64,000 nt of DNA from Bordetella genomosp. 4 (lineage in GTDB: Bacteria > Pseudomonadota > Gammaproteobacteria > Burkholderiales > Burkholderiaceae_B): the NCBI RefSeq assembly GCF_002261185.1, contig NZ_NEVQ01000012.1, positions 248,001-312,000 of the forward strand. Direction: 5' to 3'. How positions within the stretch are numbered: position 1 is the first letter of the stretch; every line of letters starts with the position of its first letter. Of the stretch, positions 40,302 through 48,542 are shown piece by piece. The notes under the pieces were generated by a model. That model searched no databases, was not told where the DNA came from, and saw nothing but the letters and a program-made list of their open reading frames with translations. A program made the translations under genes and the position numbers.

Positions 40302-40643
40302 GTCGAGCCGAGGCAATCGGGCCGTGAGGGCTTCACAAAGCCGGTCCGGCGCGCGGGCGCCGGACACCGTGTTCGCTCACCTCGTCCGCGCCTTCGCGCT
40401 TCCTTCGGTGTCCGCTCCACTCGGCTTTGAGGCGCCCTCACGGCCCGATTGCCTCGGCTCGACTCGCAGTCACTCAAGCTCATCACATCGCTGGCACGGT
40501 TGTCTTGCTTGGCGTTTTTCTGCTGCCCTGTTGGCAAAGAGGAAGATCTTGCAGTGCTGCTATTCGCGCGTGCCCTGCACACGCGCGAATAGCGATCAGT
40601 CCGGGCATGCGGCGGGGTGGCGTGTTGCCAGTTTGGAAGATCT
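40302..40643 (+). repeat. Structured repeat, locus A left copy
   Basis: A 342-bp element. It opens with a perfect 30-bp inverted repeat (40302-40331 with 40434-40463, ends GTCGA...TCGAC) enclosing 102 bp. Inside are stem CAAAGCCG/CGGCTTTG, a GTCCGGCG/CGCCGGAC hairpin and the conserved block TGTTCGCTCACCTCGTCC. The tail has CGCTGGCA, AAGATCTT (40543-40550), a hairpin TATTCGCGCG/CGCGCGAATA (40561-40591) around CCCTGC, GGGCATGC, and a closing AAGATCT (40637-40643). It contains no credible gene. Confidence 0.85.
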
Positions 40644-40768
40644 GCTTGGCCAGAGTTGATGCATGCGACGATGATACGTAGAACGTACGACGACATGTAG
40701 ACATGAAGCATGTGGCGCATCCAACGATGCGTAGTAGGTCTCTATGTGTCACGACGCCCTAACTCGAG
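40644..40768. other. Spacer between the two locus A repeat copies
   Basis: 125 bp separating two head-on copies. The left edge (TGCTTGGCC then CGATGAT) resembles the matching part of the locus B spacer, so the repeat may extend slightly into it. No gene, promoter or terminator was recognised. Confidence 0.5.
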
Positions 40769-41114
40769 AGATCTTCCGTTTATCTCCGATGCCAAGGCCC
40801 TCGCATGCGGATCCCGAACGCTATTCATGGCCGCGCCCGTAGGCGGCCATGAATAGCAGCCCTGCAAGATCTTCTTCCTTGCAGACGCCAGTTCCTACGA
40901 AGCCTACGTAGACCAGTCATGCCAGCGACGAGAGAATCAGAGATGCTGCGAGTCGAAGCGGGGCAGTGACCGTGTTGGCGCGCCTCGGAGTCGCGCGAGC
41001 GGACGTCGAAGGTAGGCCCGAAGGGGCCGGACGAGACAAGCGACGCGGCAGTCGGACGCGCAGGCGGCCGACCGACTCCGTGAAGCGCCAACACGGTCAC
41101 TGCCCCGCTTCGAC
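40769..41114 (-). repeat. Structured repeat, locus A right copy
   Basis: A 346-bp copy in the opposite orientation. A perfect 30-bp inverted repeat pairs 40952-40981 with 41085-41114; its sequence differs completely from the left copy apart from the GTCGA ends. The inner stem is CGGAGTCG/CGACTCCG. The tail hairpin TATTCATGGCCGC / GCGGCCATGAATA lies at 40822-40855, flanked by AAGATCTT (40866-40873) and AGATCT (40769-40774). It ends 84 bp from the stop of the convergent Bug gene. Confidence 0.85.
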
Positions 41115-41197
41115 GTCCAACAGAACTCATGTCCCCGTTCCGCCCGAGCCCGTCAAGAACAAACCTATCCAAGACAAACCATCCACATGACAAAGAC

Positions 41198-42154
41198 CTA
41201 GTTCGCCTTCCCCATCAACCCCACCAGCGTCTTCATCCGCTGCCCCAGTTGCTGCAGCTCTTGACCCCATTGTTTGCCAGGCAAAAACGCCAACACCGGC
41301 GCATCAGCCTTGCCCGCCTCCAGAAATCCCGGATCCTTCATGGTGGCCTCTACGGCATCCTGTACGCGTTGAGCGATGTCATCAGGCAAGCCGAGCGGCC
41401 CCGCAATCCCGCGCTCGGACGATATTTTCAGATCGTAGCCTTGCTCGGCCAACGTAGGGACATTGTTGGCAGCGCGTTTGTCGGCCCAGATTGCCACCCC
41501 TGTCAGTGGAATGCCCGGTTGTCCGAGCTCCAATACCTCGCCTGTGGTCATCATGACGTAATCGACATGTTTGCCCAGCAGCGCGGTCTTGGCTTCGCCG
41601 TTGCCTTTAAACGGAATGGACATGAACTGGAATCCCGCATCCCGTCCTAACTCCAGCATCCCCAGATGCCCTGTTGTACCTTCACCGGAATGTCCGATCG
41701 AGAAGGGCGTTTTCTTGGATTGTGCGATGAACTCTTTCAGCGTGACAGGTTTGCCCGCCTCTCGATTGGCCACCAGCATGATCGGATCGTCGACTATGCG
41801 GGCGATGAGTCGGATCTGATCCGGGTGATAAGAAGTCTTGCGATACATCGGCTGAAAAATAAAGCCCGGTATATTGACCATGCCCAAGGTGTATCCATCC
41901 GGTTTGGCATGTTGAATATAGTTGGCAGAGATCTCGCCGCCTGAGCCCGGCTTGTTGACCACGACGATCCGGGCCGATTCTCCCAGGCGTTTTTCCATAA
42001 AACGCGCCAGATTGCGCGCCATGACATCAGTGCCGCCGCCTGGGGCAAAACCCACCACCAGTTCGATGGGTTTATCGTTGGGCCAAGCCGCCATGACCGT
42101 CTGTGACAGCATGCCAGCGCTTACCAACAGGATACTGCCGAGCATCTTTCCCAT
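41198..42154 (-). CDS. Bug/TctC family periplasmic receptor
   Basis: A 318-residue receptor with a signal peptide (MGKMLGSILLVSAGMLSQTV, cleavage near AAWP), then NDKPIELVVGFAPGGGTDVMA, NKPGSGGEISANYIQ and GPLGLPDDIAQRVQDAV. ATG 42154 follows GGAGAC; the frame is open 102 bp further upstream without signal-peptide character. It lies about 100 bp downstream of the two decarboxylase-subunit genes on the same strand, so it may import their substrate or a precursor. Confidence 0.9.
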   Translation of the reverse strand: MGKMLGSILLVSAGMLSQTVMAAWPNDKPIELVVGFAPGGGTDVMARNLARFMEKRLGESARIVVVNKPGSGGEISANYIQHAKPDGYTLGMVNIPGFIFQPMYRKTSYHPDQIRLIARIVDDPIMLVANREAGKPVTLKEFIAQSKKTPFSIGHSGEGTTGHLGMLELGRDAGFQFMSIPFKGNGEAKTALLGKHVDYVMMTTGEVLELGQPGIPLTGVAIWADKRAANNVPTLAEQGYDLKISSERGIAGPLGLPDDIAQRVQDAVEATMKDPGFLEAGKADAPVLAFLPGKQWGQELQQLGQRMKTLVGLMGKAN

Positions 42155-42256
42155 GGATTTGTCTCCGTATATAGGTATATGGGATGAGAGGGCAATGTAT
42201 TCGCCCGTGTTGTGATACGGGTTATCACCGTCCACGTCGCCGGGCCGGGACAACAA

Positions 42257-42853
42257 TCAGAACGGTTGTAATCCCAGTGCAGCGCGAAACCGATTTTTGA
42301 TAAACGGTCCATCTCTGGGCGGCAACACACGTGGAGGCTCGTTCGCCTCGATAAACACTTGTACGAACGTGACCTCGTCGCGAGCTTGAACATGGCGGAT
42401 GACCTCATCGCAGCCCTCCAGGCTGTCGGTAGAGAACGCATCTCTGATACCAAAACCCTTGGCGACGGCGACCAGATCCGTACCGAGGCTGGAATGACTG
42501 CGCTGCATGCCGGTTTCGCCGAAATGGCCGTTGTCCAGTACCACGATGGTGAGGTTGCGCGGTTGTTTTGCTGCGATCGTGGCCAGGCTGCCTATGCCCA
42601 TGAGCTGCTCGCCATCGCCCGTGATGACAACGACTGATTTGTCAGGTTGTGCCAGCGCCAAGCCTAATCCTAAAGGCGCCGCGCCACCCATGGCGCCCCA
42701 CAGATAATAGTTGCTGTCGCGATCGCCAGCAGCGTAGACGTCGTATGAGGCCGACCCCAGGCCCGTTACCACCAATGCATCGGGAACGCCCGCCAGCACT
42801 CGTGCTACGAACTCCCGGCGTTGGACACCCGGTTCTTTTTGAGTCTGATTCAT
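42257..42853 (-). CDS. Thiamine diphosphate-dependent decarboxylase, TPP-binding subunit
   Basis: A 198-residue protein equal to the C-terminal (TPP/Mg) domain of a thiamine-diphosphate enzyme. The metal/TPP motif runs from GDGEQLMGIGSLATIA to VLDNGHFGETGMQ (GDG then N about 27 residues on), and YLWGAMGGAAPLGLGLAL precedes it. It resembles the beta subunit of sulfopyruvate or phosphonopyruvate decarboxylase (ComE-like). The start at 42853 overlaps the stop of the upstream subunit as TGATG, implying coupled translation and a stoichiometric complex. The true substrate is unknown. Confidence 0.85.
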   Translation of the reverse strand: MNQTQKEPGVQRREFVARVLAGVPDALVVTGLGSASYDVYAAGDRDSNYYLWGAMGGAAPLGLGLALAQPDKSVVVITGDGEQLMGIGSLATIAAKQPRNLTIVVLDNGHFGETGMQRSHSSLGTDLVAVAKGFGIRDAFSTDSLEGCDEVIRHVQARDEVTFVQVFIEANEPPRVLPPRDGPFIKNRFRAALGLQPF

Positions 42854-43389
42854 CAGTTGCGCTCCCACTTTTTCCGTCCGATCAGGTTCTGCCCCAACAA
42901 CACAGCGACTTTATCGCCCGCCCCAAAGGCGGCGTCGAATCCCGCACTGACAATCTCCTCGGCCTCTTCGGGGCGAGAGACACGCAGCACATGTATGCCC
43001 ATCAATTCCAGCGCAGCCTGTGTGGCTCTGCCCATCGGACCTTGCCAGGGATTGAACTCTGCATATTCGCCGCGCATGGTGACCAGCGTGAAAAACGGAA
43101 AATCGGCCGCCTGCAGCAACGAAAACATATTGACGCAGTTACCTACGCCGCTGCTTTGCATCAGCAACACCGCGCGCTGGCCGCCTAGCCAGGCGCCGCT
43201 GGCGAGCGCCACGCCTTCCTCTTCGGTCGTCAGCACGATGTCCTGGATATCCGGATCCGCGATGGCGCTGCGTATGACATGGGAATGGCCGGCATCCGGC
43301 ACGTAGGCGATCTGCCGTACGCCGCCCCTCTTTAATACATTGAAAACGGCTTCCTGCCAGGAAGGCGCCGTAATGGATGGTTGGTTCAT
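42853..43389 (-). CDS. Thiamine diphosphate-dependent decarboxylase, PYR subunit
   Basis: A 178-residue protein equal to the N-terminal PYR domain of a thiamine-diphosphate enzyme. It contains VFNVLKRGGVRQIAYVPDAGHSHVIRSAIAD and the activating glutamate region IVLTTEEEGVALASGAWLGG, then GVGNCVNMFSLLQAADFP. It corresponds to the alpha subunit (ComD-like) of sulfopyruvate decarboxylase-type enzymes. The TPP subunit gene follows with a 1-nt overlap. A divergent LysR gene and a downstream Bug receptor complete an apparent uptake-decarboxylation unit. Confidence 0.85.
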   Translation of the reverse strand: MNQPSITAPSWQEAVFNVLKRGGVRQIAYVPDAGHSHVIRSAIADPDIQDIVLTTEEEGVALASGAWLGGQRAVLLMQSSGVGNCVNMFSLLQAADFPFFTLVTMRGEYAEFNPWQGPMGRATQAALELMGIHVLRVSRPEEAEEIVSAGFDAAFGAGDKVAVLLGQNLIGRKKWERN

Positions 43390-43422
43390 TGGGGGAGATC
43401 CCTAGAGTTGAACGACGTAGAA

Positions 43423-43437
43423 ATCATAAAATGTGAT
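43423..43437. promoter_or_regulatory. Candidate LysR box between the decarboxylase genes and lysR
   Basis: ATCA-TAAAATG-TGAT is a T-N11-A type dyad in the 113-bp AT-rich divergent gap, the standard place for a LysR-family recognition site. Confidence 0.5.
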
Positions 43438-43502
43438 GGATATGTAAATAAAATAGAAAATTGGCATGATCCAATCACGATTCCTGATCGAGGCATAGCA
43501 AG

Positions 43503-44432
43503 ATGGATTTGAAACAACTGCGCGCTTTCCTGACCGTTGTCGAGACCGGCAACGTGACGCGGGCGGCCGACGTCCTCAATCTGGTACAGCCCGCCGTCTC
43601 GCGTCAGATCCGTTTGCTCGAGGAGGACATCGGCACACCATTGTTCGAGCGAGAGCGCCGCGGCATGGTCCTGACGGAGGCAGGCGAGGTACTGGTCGGT
43701 TATGCGCGCCGGGCATTGCTGGAGCTGGACCGGGCGAGGGTGGAAATCAACGGCGTGGGGCAGGGCATCAGTGGCCTGGTGACGCTGGGGCTTTTGCCTA
43801 GCAGTATCGACATGCTCTCCAGTCCGCTGGCATCGGCTGTCGCGGCCGCCTACCCCGGCATACGTGTACGTATCGCCATGGGCTACGCGGGGACGTTACA
43901 GCGCTGGCTGGCATCGGGCGAGGTGGATGCGGCCTTGCTATATGGGGTGGAACGGTCGCCCGATATCGAGTCCACGCCACTGATCGAGGAGCCGCTCTGG
44001 GTCATCGGGCCGAAGCACAGCGCATTGCGTCCGGACCGCCCGGTCGCGTTGGCGGATCTGGTCGGCCAGCGGCTGGTGTTGCCCAGCGCGCCTCACGGCA
44101 TACGCACGTTGATGGAGCATGCATGTGCGGTTGCGCACGTGACGCTGGATGTATCGGTCGAAACCAATGCCTTGAGCGTACAACGCAGCCTGGTGTTGGG
44201 CGGGCATGGGTGGACGATTCTGCCGCCCATCGCAGTCGCGGAGGACTTGCGCAGAAATCACCTGAGAGGCGCGCCGCTGGCCGAGCCGGACATCACGCGC
44301 ACGATAGTGTTGGGATTGCCGACTAATCGACCCATTTCCCGTGCGGTTCAATGCACGGTCGATGTACTGATAGACGAGGCCCGCAACGCGGTGGTTTCCG
44401 GCGCATGGGTAGAGGGGCGATGGTTAGGGTGA
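43503..44432 (+). CDS. LysR family transcriptional regulator
   Basis: A 309-residue LysR regulator with the classical N-terminus MDLKQLRAFLTVVETGNVTRAADVLNLVQPAVSRQIRLLEEDIGTPLF, and an effector domain with GLVTLGLLPSSIDMLSSPLASAV, similar to Nac/Cbl-type or CatR-type members. It diverges from the decarboxylase operon, which it most likely controls through the box at 43423. Confidence 0.93.
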   Translation: MDLKQLRAFLTVVETGNVTRAADVLNLVQPAVSRQIRLLEEDIGTPLFERERRGMVLTEAGEVLVGYARRALLELDRARVEINGVGQGISGLVTLGLLPSSIDMLSSPLASAVAAAYPGIRVRIAMGYAGTLQRWLASGEVDAALLYGVERSPDIESTPLIEEPLWVIGPKHSALRPDRPVALADLVGQRLVLPSAPHGIRTLMEHACAVAHVTLDVSVETNALSVQRSLVLGGHGWTILPPIAVAEDLRRNHLRGAPLAEPDITRTIVLGLPTNRPISRAVQCTVDVLIDEARNAVVSGAWVEGRWLG

Positions 44433-44592
44433 CGTGGTTCCCGTGTTCTTCAGGTCAGGACGCATGTACACTTATTCCAGGTAAGGACGGATGAGGTAGT
44501 GGCTGCCGGGCATGATTGACGCACGGCAGAAAATTGGAACATCCGACGGCAAGCGTCGTGATAGTGTCAATGGATAGCGCCTGGAGTGAACC

Positions 44593-45495
44593 TTGACTAA
44601 CCCCTACGAAGTTCTCGGCGTCGCCTCGACGGCATCGCTTTCCGAGATCAAGCATGCGTATCGCAGGCTGGCAAAGAAATACCACCCTGATCTGAATCCA
44701 GGCGATAAACCCGCCGAGGAAAAGTTCAAGGCCATCGCGAGCGCCTACGCGTTGCTGAGCGACGACGAAAAACGCAAGCGTTATGACGCGGGCGAGATCG
44801 ATGAAAGCGGTCAAGAACGTCCGCAGCATCACTATTACCGCGATTTCGCGTCATCGGATCAAGCTCACCCATATGCAGATGCGTCAGGCTTTGCGGACTT
44901 TATGCATGATGATGCCTTTGCCGAGATACTCAGACGCAGCCAGGAAGCGCAGCGCAATCGGCGTGGGCAGGATATGCATTATCGTCTGGAGATTCATTTC
45001 GCCGAGTCGATTACGGGTGCGAGCAAACGATTGACCTTGCCCGGTGGCGAAGTGCTGGACGTGACGATTCCGCCGGGTCTCGTGAGCGGGCAGGTGCTGC
45101 GTTTGAAAGGTAAAGGTGAGCCCGGTGCCGGTAGAGGCGGCCCAGGGGATGCGCTCATCGAGGTCGAGGTGTTGCCCGATGCGCGCTTTACGCGCAAGGG
45201 CGATGATATTTCGCTGGAGTTGCCCGTGTCCCTGTCCGAGGCCGTACTAGGCGGCAGCGTGACCGTGCCTACCGCTACAGGCGAAGTCGTGATGACGGTG
45301 CCCAAAGGCTCGAACACCGGGACCACCCTACGCCTGAAGGGCAAGGGCGCGCCCCGCCGTGGTGGCGGATTCGGCGATCAGTTCGTCAAACTGAAAATCG
45401 TGTTGCCGAAATCTTCTGATCCGGATCTAGAAAATTTCGTGTCCAATTGGACCCGGGGCAAGGACTTCAACCCGCGGGAGGAAGACAAATCATGA
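44593..45495 (+). CDS. cbpA: Curved DNA-binding protein / DnaJ-class co-chaperone
   Basis: A 300-residue J-protein without a zinc finger. The J domain occupies residues 1-65 with the HPD motif ([11 protein letters not shown]), and the C-terminal substrate-binding domains show [29 protein letters not shown] and [21 protein letters not shown]. This layout equals CbpA, which assists DnaK and binds nucleoid DNA. The start is TTG 44593, preceded by GGAG. The modulator gene cbpM overlaps its stop by 4 bp (ATGA). Confidence 0.92.
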   Translation: MTNPYEVLGVASTASLSEIKHAYRRLAKKYHPDLNPGDKPAEEKFKAIASAYALLSDDEKRKRYDAGEIDESGQERPQHHYYRDFASSDQAHPYADASGFADFMHDDAFAEILRRSQEAQRNRRGQDMHYRLEIHFAESITGASKRLTLPGGEVLDVTIPPGLVSGQVLRLKGKGEPGAGRGGPGDALIEVEVLPDARFTRKGDDISLELPVSLSEAVLGGSVTVPTATGEVVMTVPKGSNTGTTLRLKGKGAPRRGGGFGDQFVKLKIVLPKSSDPDLENFVSNWTRGKDFNPREEDKS

Positions 45496-45758
45496 GGATG
45501 ACCAAACAGGAGTTTCTGATTTCTTGCGAACTGCCTGCGCCGACCTTAGAGCTATATCTCGAGCAGCAATGGATCATTCCGGAGCAGACCTCCACAGGTG
45601 TCACGTTTTGCGAAATGGACATCGCACGCGTGCATCTGATTCAAGATCTGAAAGTCAATATCGGCGCCAACGACGAGGGCATCGATATCATTCTGCATCT
45701 CATCGATCAGGTGCATGGGCTGCGTTATGCGCTCGCCCAGGTGCAGAAAAAGCCCTAG
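45492..45758 (+). CDS. cbpM: Chaperone modulator CbpM
   Basis: An 88-residue partner of CbpA; in E. coli CbpM inhibits the co-chaperone activity by binding the J domain. The helix-turn-helix-like MerR-type fold is suggested by [25 protein letters not shown] and the C-terminal helix [24 protein letters not shown]. The ATGA overlap with cbpA fits a coupled operon. The stop overlaps the convergent YdjC-type gene by 4 bp. Confidence 0.88.
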   Translation: MRMTKQEFLISCELPAPTLELYLEQQWIIPEQTSTGVTFCEMDIARVHLIQDLKVNIGANDEGIDIILHLIDQVHGLRYALAQVQKKP

Positions 45759-46669
45759 TGCCACGACGGCCGATCGATGTGTACGCCATTTTGGCGCAAC
45801 CACTGGCCGAGCTCAGGCCGGGCGAGTACGTGGAATTCCGCGGCACGCTGGGCGGCCAACTTATCCCCGGCTCCGGCCACCGCGGGATGGCACATCAAGA
45901 GATCGCCATCTCGCGCGTTGCTCAGCCATTGATGTAGCAATCCGGCGTAGTGGCGCGCGCCACCGTTAAGCCCATATACCCCCAACAAGCGGCGGTTCGT
46001 GCGCCAGCCTTCATGCCGCGCAACACGCGCGACCGCGTTAGCGCCCAGGGCGGCGATGACATGCGCTTTGGCGGATTGCTGGATGGGAATGCCTGTTTGC
46101 ATACCGGGCGCGGTATACCGTAGCCAAGGTCGGCAGTTGCCATACCGCTTTTGCAGCAGTTGAATCAAGCGTGGCAGAACATTGGGCAACTGATGTACAT
46201 GCTGATGTCCATCAACATAATCCGGCGCGCGACCCAAGACCTGTTCAAAAGCATCAAACTGGCGAGTCAACTGCGCGTCGATCAGCGCATCGTTCAGATG
46301 GCCCGCATAGGCACGGGTAATCAGCGCAGGCAGCGGCATGACCGCCAATTGGTGTCGATGCCCAAATGCTTCCGTCAGATTCAGATGCAGGCCGACCTCG
46401 ACGTTGAGGTCGCGCAACTGTCGTGCGTTGGCAGCGAAGGTGGGCCCTTGCGTGAGACAGCTGATGGCGCTGAGCCGGCCCCATTGCGCGAGTTGAAACA
46501 TGCCAGCATCAACGCTCGAATTCATGCCAAAATCGTCGCCACACACGATGATATGTTTCCAGCATCGTTCGCCGTAATTTCGACTGTTCTCGTTCAGCCC
46601 TTCATGCGTGCCTTGATTAAACAGATTGCCTGGTTTGTCGTCGTGGGCTGTGCCGCGGCCGCTACGCAT
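45755..46669 (-). CDS. YdjC/ChbG-type carbohydrate deacetylase (LgmC-like)
   Basis: A metal-dependent deacetylase of the YdjC/HpnK fold. The metal and catalytic residues are seen in HIIVCGDDFGMN (Asp-Asp near the start), VDGHQHVHQLPNVLP (His triad) and DLLMCHPAV. In Bordetella the equivalent LgmC removes acetyl from undecaprenyl-phosphate-GlcNAc for lipid A modification; neighbouring genes fit that role. The start is uncertain. ATG 46669 is the first usable codon before the core strand but lacks a ribosome site and overlaps the divergent gtrA by 66 bp. GTG 46546 would delete the first beta strand. The identity of the fold is firm; the lgm role is inferred. Confidence 0.78.
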   Translation of the reverse strand: MRSGRGTAHDDKPGNLFNQGTHEGLNENSRNYGERCWKHIIVCGDDFGMNSSVDAGMFQLAQWGRLSAISCLTQGPTFAANARQLRDLNVEVGLHLNLTEAFGHRHQLAVMPLPALITRAYAGHLNDALIDAQLTRQFDAFEQVLGRAPDYVDGHQHVHQLPNVLPRLIQLLQKRYGNCRPWLRYTAPGMQTGIPIQQSAKAHVIAALGANAVARVARHEGWRTNRRLLGVYGLNGGARHYAGLLHQWLSNARDGDLLMCHPAVAGAGDKLAAQRAAEFHVLARPELGQWLRQNGVHIDRPSWH

Positions 46670-46999
46670 TGGGCCGTCGCAGTAGCCTGCGTCGAAGGCT
46701 TGCATATGCCGCCACTCGCTGCCAATGCGGTGGGCTGGCTGATAGCATTCGTTGTATCGTTCTCGGGTCATTATCGACTTACCTTTCGCCACTTGGCCTC
46801 ACACTGGATGACAGCCGCGCGGCGATTTTTTCTCATTTCTGCATGCGGATTTCTGTTGAACGAGGCCTCGTATGCCTGGTTGCTGCATGCCACGTCATTG
46901 CGTTATGACGTATTACTTGCATTGATCTTGATCGGGTTGGCCGTGCTTACTTTCCTGGCGAGCCGGCTATGGGCGTTTCGCCGCAAAGCCGAGCATTGA
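46604..46999 (+). CDS. GtrA-like membrane protein (LgmD-like)
   Basis: A 131-residue protein with four membrane helices of the GtrA family: RALIKQIAWFVVVGCAAAATHWAVAVA, AANAVGWLIAFVVSFSGHYRLTF, RRFFLISACGFLLNEASYAWLL and a last helix ending ASRLWAFRR. GtrA proteins are thought to flip or help flip polyprenyl-phosphate sugars. Here it would handle the glucosamine carrier made by the neighbouring enzymes. ATG 46604 gives the family N-terminus; an ATG at 46553 would add 17 residues. The 3' end overlaps the convergent lgmB-like gene by 53 bp. Confidence 0.82.
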   Translation: MRALIKQIAWFVVVGCAAAATHWAVAVACVEGLHMPPLAANAVGWLIAFVVSFSGHYRLTFRHLASHWMTAARRFFLISACGFLLNEASYAWLLHATSLRYDVLLALILIGLAVLTFLASRLWAFRRKAEH

Positions 47000-48542
47000 A
47001 ATCGCGATCGATGTCGATCCGCCATACCATGTAGTGACGGTCAGAAAATTTCGGTGCCAGCCCTCGCAAAGCGGGATAATGTTGTGCGTCTTCGGGCTCG
47101 CCCCATATCCAGAACCGATTGCCCGGCGCTGCGGTACACAGACGAGACAGAAACGTCTCGGGCGATATCAGCACATGTGCGGCGGTCTGCGGCGCAAACA
47201 GTCCAGCGTCATACAGCTCTTTGCGCCAGTTATCCCGCAAGGGTATCTGTGGGTTGGTCCAATCGTCGATCACCCAGGCCGGTTTCATCGAGCCCGTATA
47301 GATGCCCAGATCGAACGGATAGGAATGCAACGTTACCAAGGTGTCGCTAGTCTGTATTTCCGCGGCGATCTGGCGGCCTAATGGTTCTGCGCTGCGGCGC
47401 GGATTGGCGACGAACACGCCGACCAGCACGACGCACAATAAGACAGAGCCCGCGGCGCATCGGTAGGCCCAGAGACGGGCTTGCCCTGTCATACTGTGGC
47501 GGATCGCGCGTTGTATCACTTCAGCCAGGGCGACGGCCAGTGGCGGCAATGCGGGCACGACGTAGCCAATGAGCTTTGAACTGGGAATGGAAAAAAAGCC
47601 CAGCACCACGACGATCCAGATGGCCATCAAACTGCGTAATCCAGCGGGATCCGGGCTCTGCCAAAAATCTTTTCGCAGCACACCGCCACCCCACAGTGAC
47701 CAAGGCAGTATCAGACCGACAGTGACAGGCAGGTAAAACCAGAACGGTTGCGCGTTATTGAATCCCGATTGCGCGAATCGTTCGAAATGCTGGTAAACGA
47801 AGAAATAGTGAAAAAAGCCCGGAAATCGCGCCTGCATCATCCAGAACCAGGGGATGGCCACGAGTCCAAACATCAACAGTGCAGGTGGCCACAGCAACAC
47901 TCGAAAACCATGCCATCGCCGGCTCAGAATCAGCCAAAAGAATATCGTGGCGCCAGGTAGTACCAGTCCGATCAGCCCCTTAGCCAACACCGCCAAACCG
48001 GCGAGCGTTGCGGCTGCCAATGACATCAGACGAAACGGACGCTGTGTTTCGGCACGCAACACGCTGTCTGCCGCTGCCAGGACCGCCAACGTAATCAACC
48101 CGGCAACCAGCATGTCTGTATTGGCAAACTGCGCGCCGCCGTAAAAGAATGGAGTAGTGGCCAGGATCACGACGGCAATCGTCGCTGTCGCCGCATCGCG
48201 ATAACGCCGCACAAACGCGTAAAGGCCAGCTAGCGCAGCCCAGGCGGCCAGCCACGACGGCATGCGCGCCGCCCATTCGTTCAACCCGAAAAGCTTGAAT
48301 CCGATTTCCGTCAGCCAGTAGTAAAGCGGCGGCTTATGGAAATAGGGCATACCATCCAATAATGGCACCGCATGTGAGCCGCTGCGCAGCATTTCCCATG
48401 CCACGCCGGCGTAACGCCCTTCATCTGGCAGGGTGAGTACCCGCGCCCACGACAGGCAGGCCAGCCATATGCCCAAGCCCGCAAGCAACCACGCCGCAGG
48501 CGGCACCCACAAATGGGGGCCGGCGTTATTGCGGGTGCTCAA
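46947..48542 (-). CDS. lgmB: ArnT-type lipid A glycosyltransferase (LgmB-like)
   Basis: A 531-residue GT-83 inner-membrane enzyme with an Asp/Glu-rich first periplasmic loop (TLPDEGRYAGVAWEML), the motif MPYFHKPPLYYWLTEIGFKLFG and about a dozen membrane helices, then a periplasmic C-terminal part. ArnT moves amino sugars from undecaprenyl phosphate to lipid A phosphates. In Bordetella the ortholog LgmB transfers glucosamine, giving resistance to cationic peptides. The TTG start at 48542 overlaps the stop of lgmA (TTGA), indicating one operon. No arnA/arnB-type aminoarabinose genes are present, favouring glucosamine. Confidence 0.88.
   Translation of the reverse strand: MSTRNNAGPHLWVPPAAWLLAGLGIWLACLSWARVLTLPDEGRYAGVAWEMLRSGSHAVPLLDGMPYFHKPPLYYWLTEIGFKLFGLNEWAARMPSWLAAWAALAGLYAFVRRYRDAATATIAVVILATTPFFYGGAQFANTDMLVAGLITLAVLAAADSVLRAETQRPFRLMSLAAATLAGLAVLAKGLIGLVLPGATIFFWLILSRRWHGFRVLLWPPALLMFGLVAIPWFWMMQARFPGFFHYFFVYQHFERFAQSGFNNAQPFWFYLPVTVGLILPWSLWGGGVLRKDFWQSPDPAGLRSLMAIWIVVVLGFFSIPSSKLIGYVVPALPPLAVALAEVIQRAIRHSMTGQARLWAYRCAAGSVLLCVVLVGVFVANPRRSAEPLGRQIAAEIQTSDTLVTLHSYPFDLGIYTGSMKPAWVIDDWTNPQIPLRDNWRKELYDAGLFAPQTAAHVLISPETFLSRLCTAAPGNRFWIWGEPEDAQHYPALRGLAPKFSDRHYMVWRIDIDRDFNARLCGETPIAGSPGK

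Noticed and set aside
40302-41114. Inverted pair read as an insertion sequence with terminal repeats
   Set aside because: No transposase frame lies between the copies, no target duplication was seen, and each copy has its own internal inverted repeat instead of simple terminal ones.
40246-41193. Short frames within the locus A repeats
   Set aside because: Same reason as for locus B: by-products of the structured repeat.
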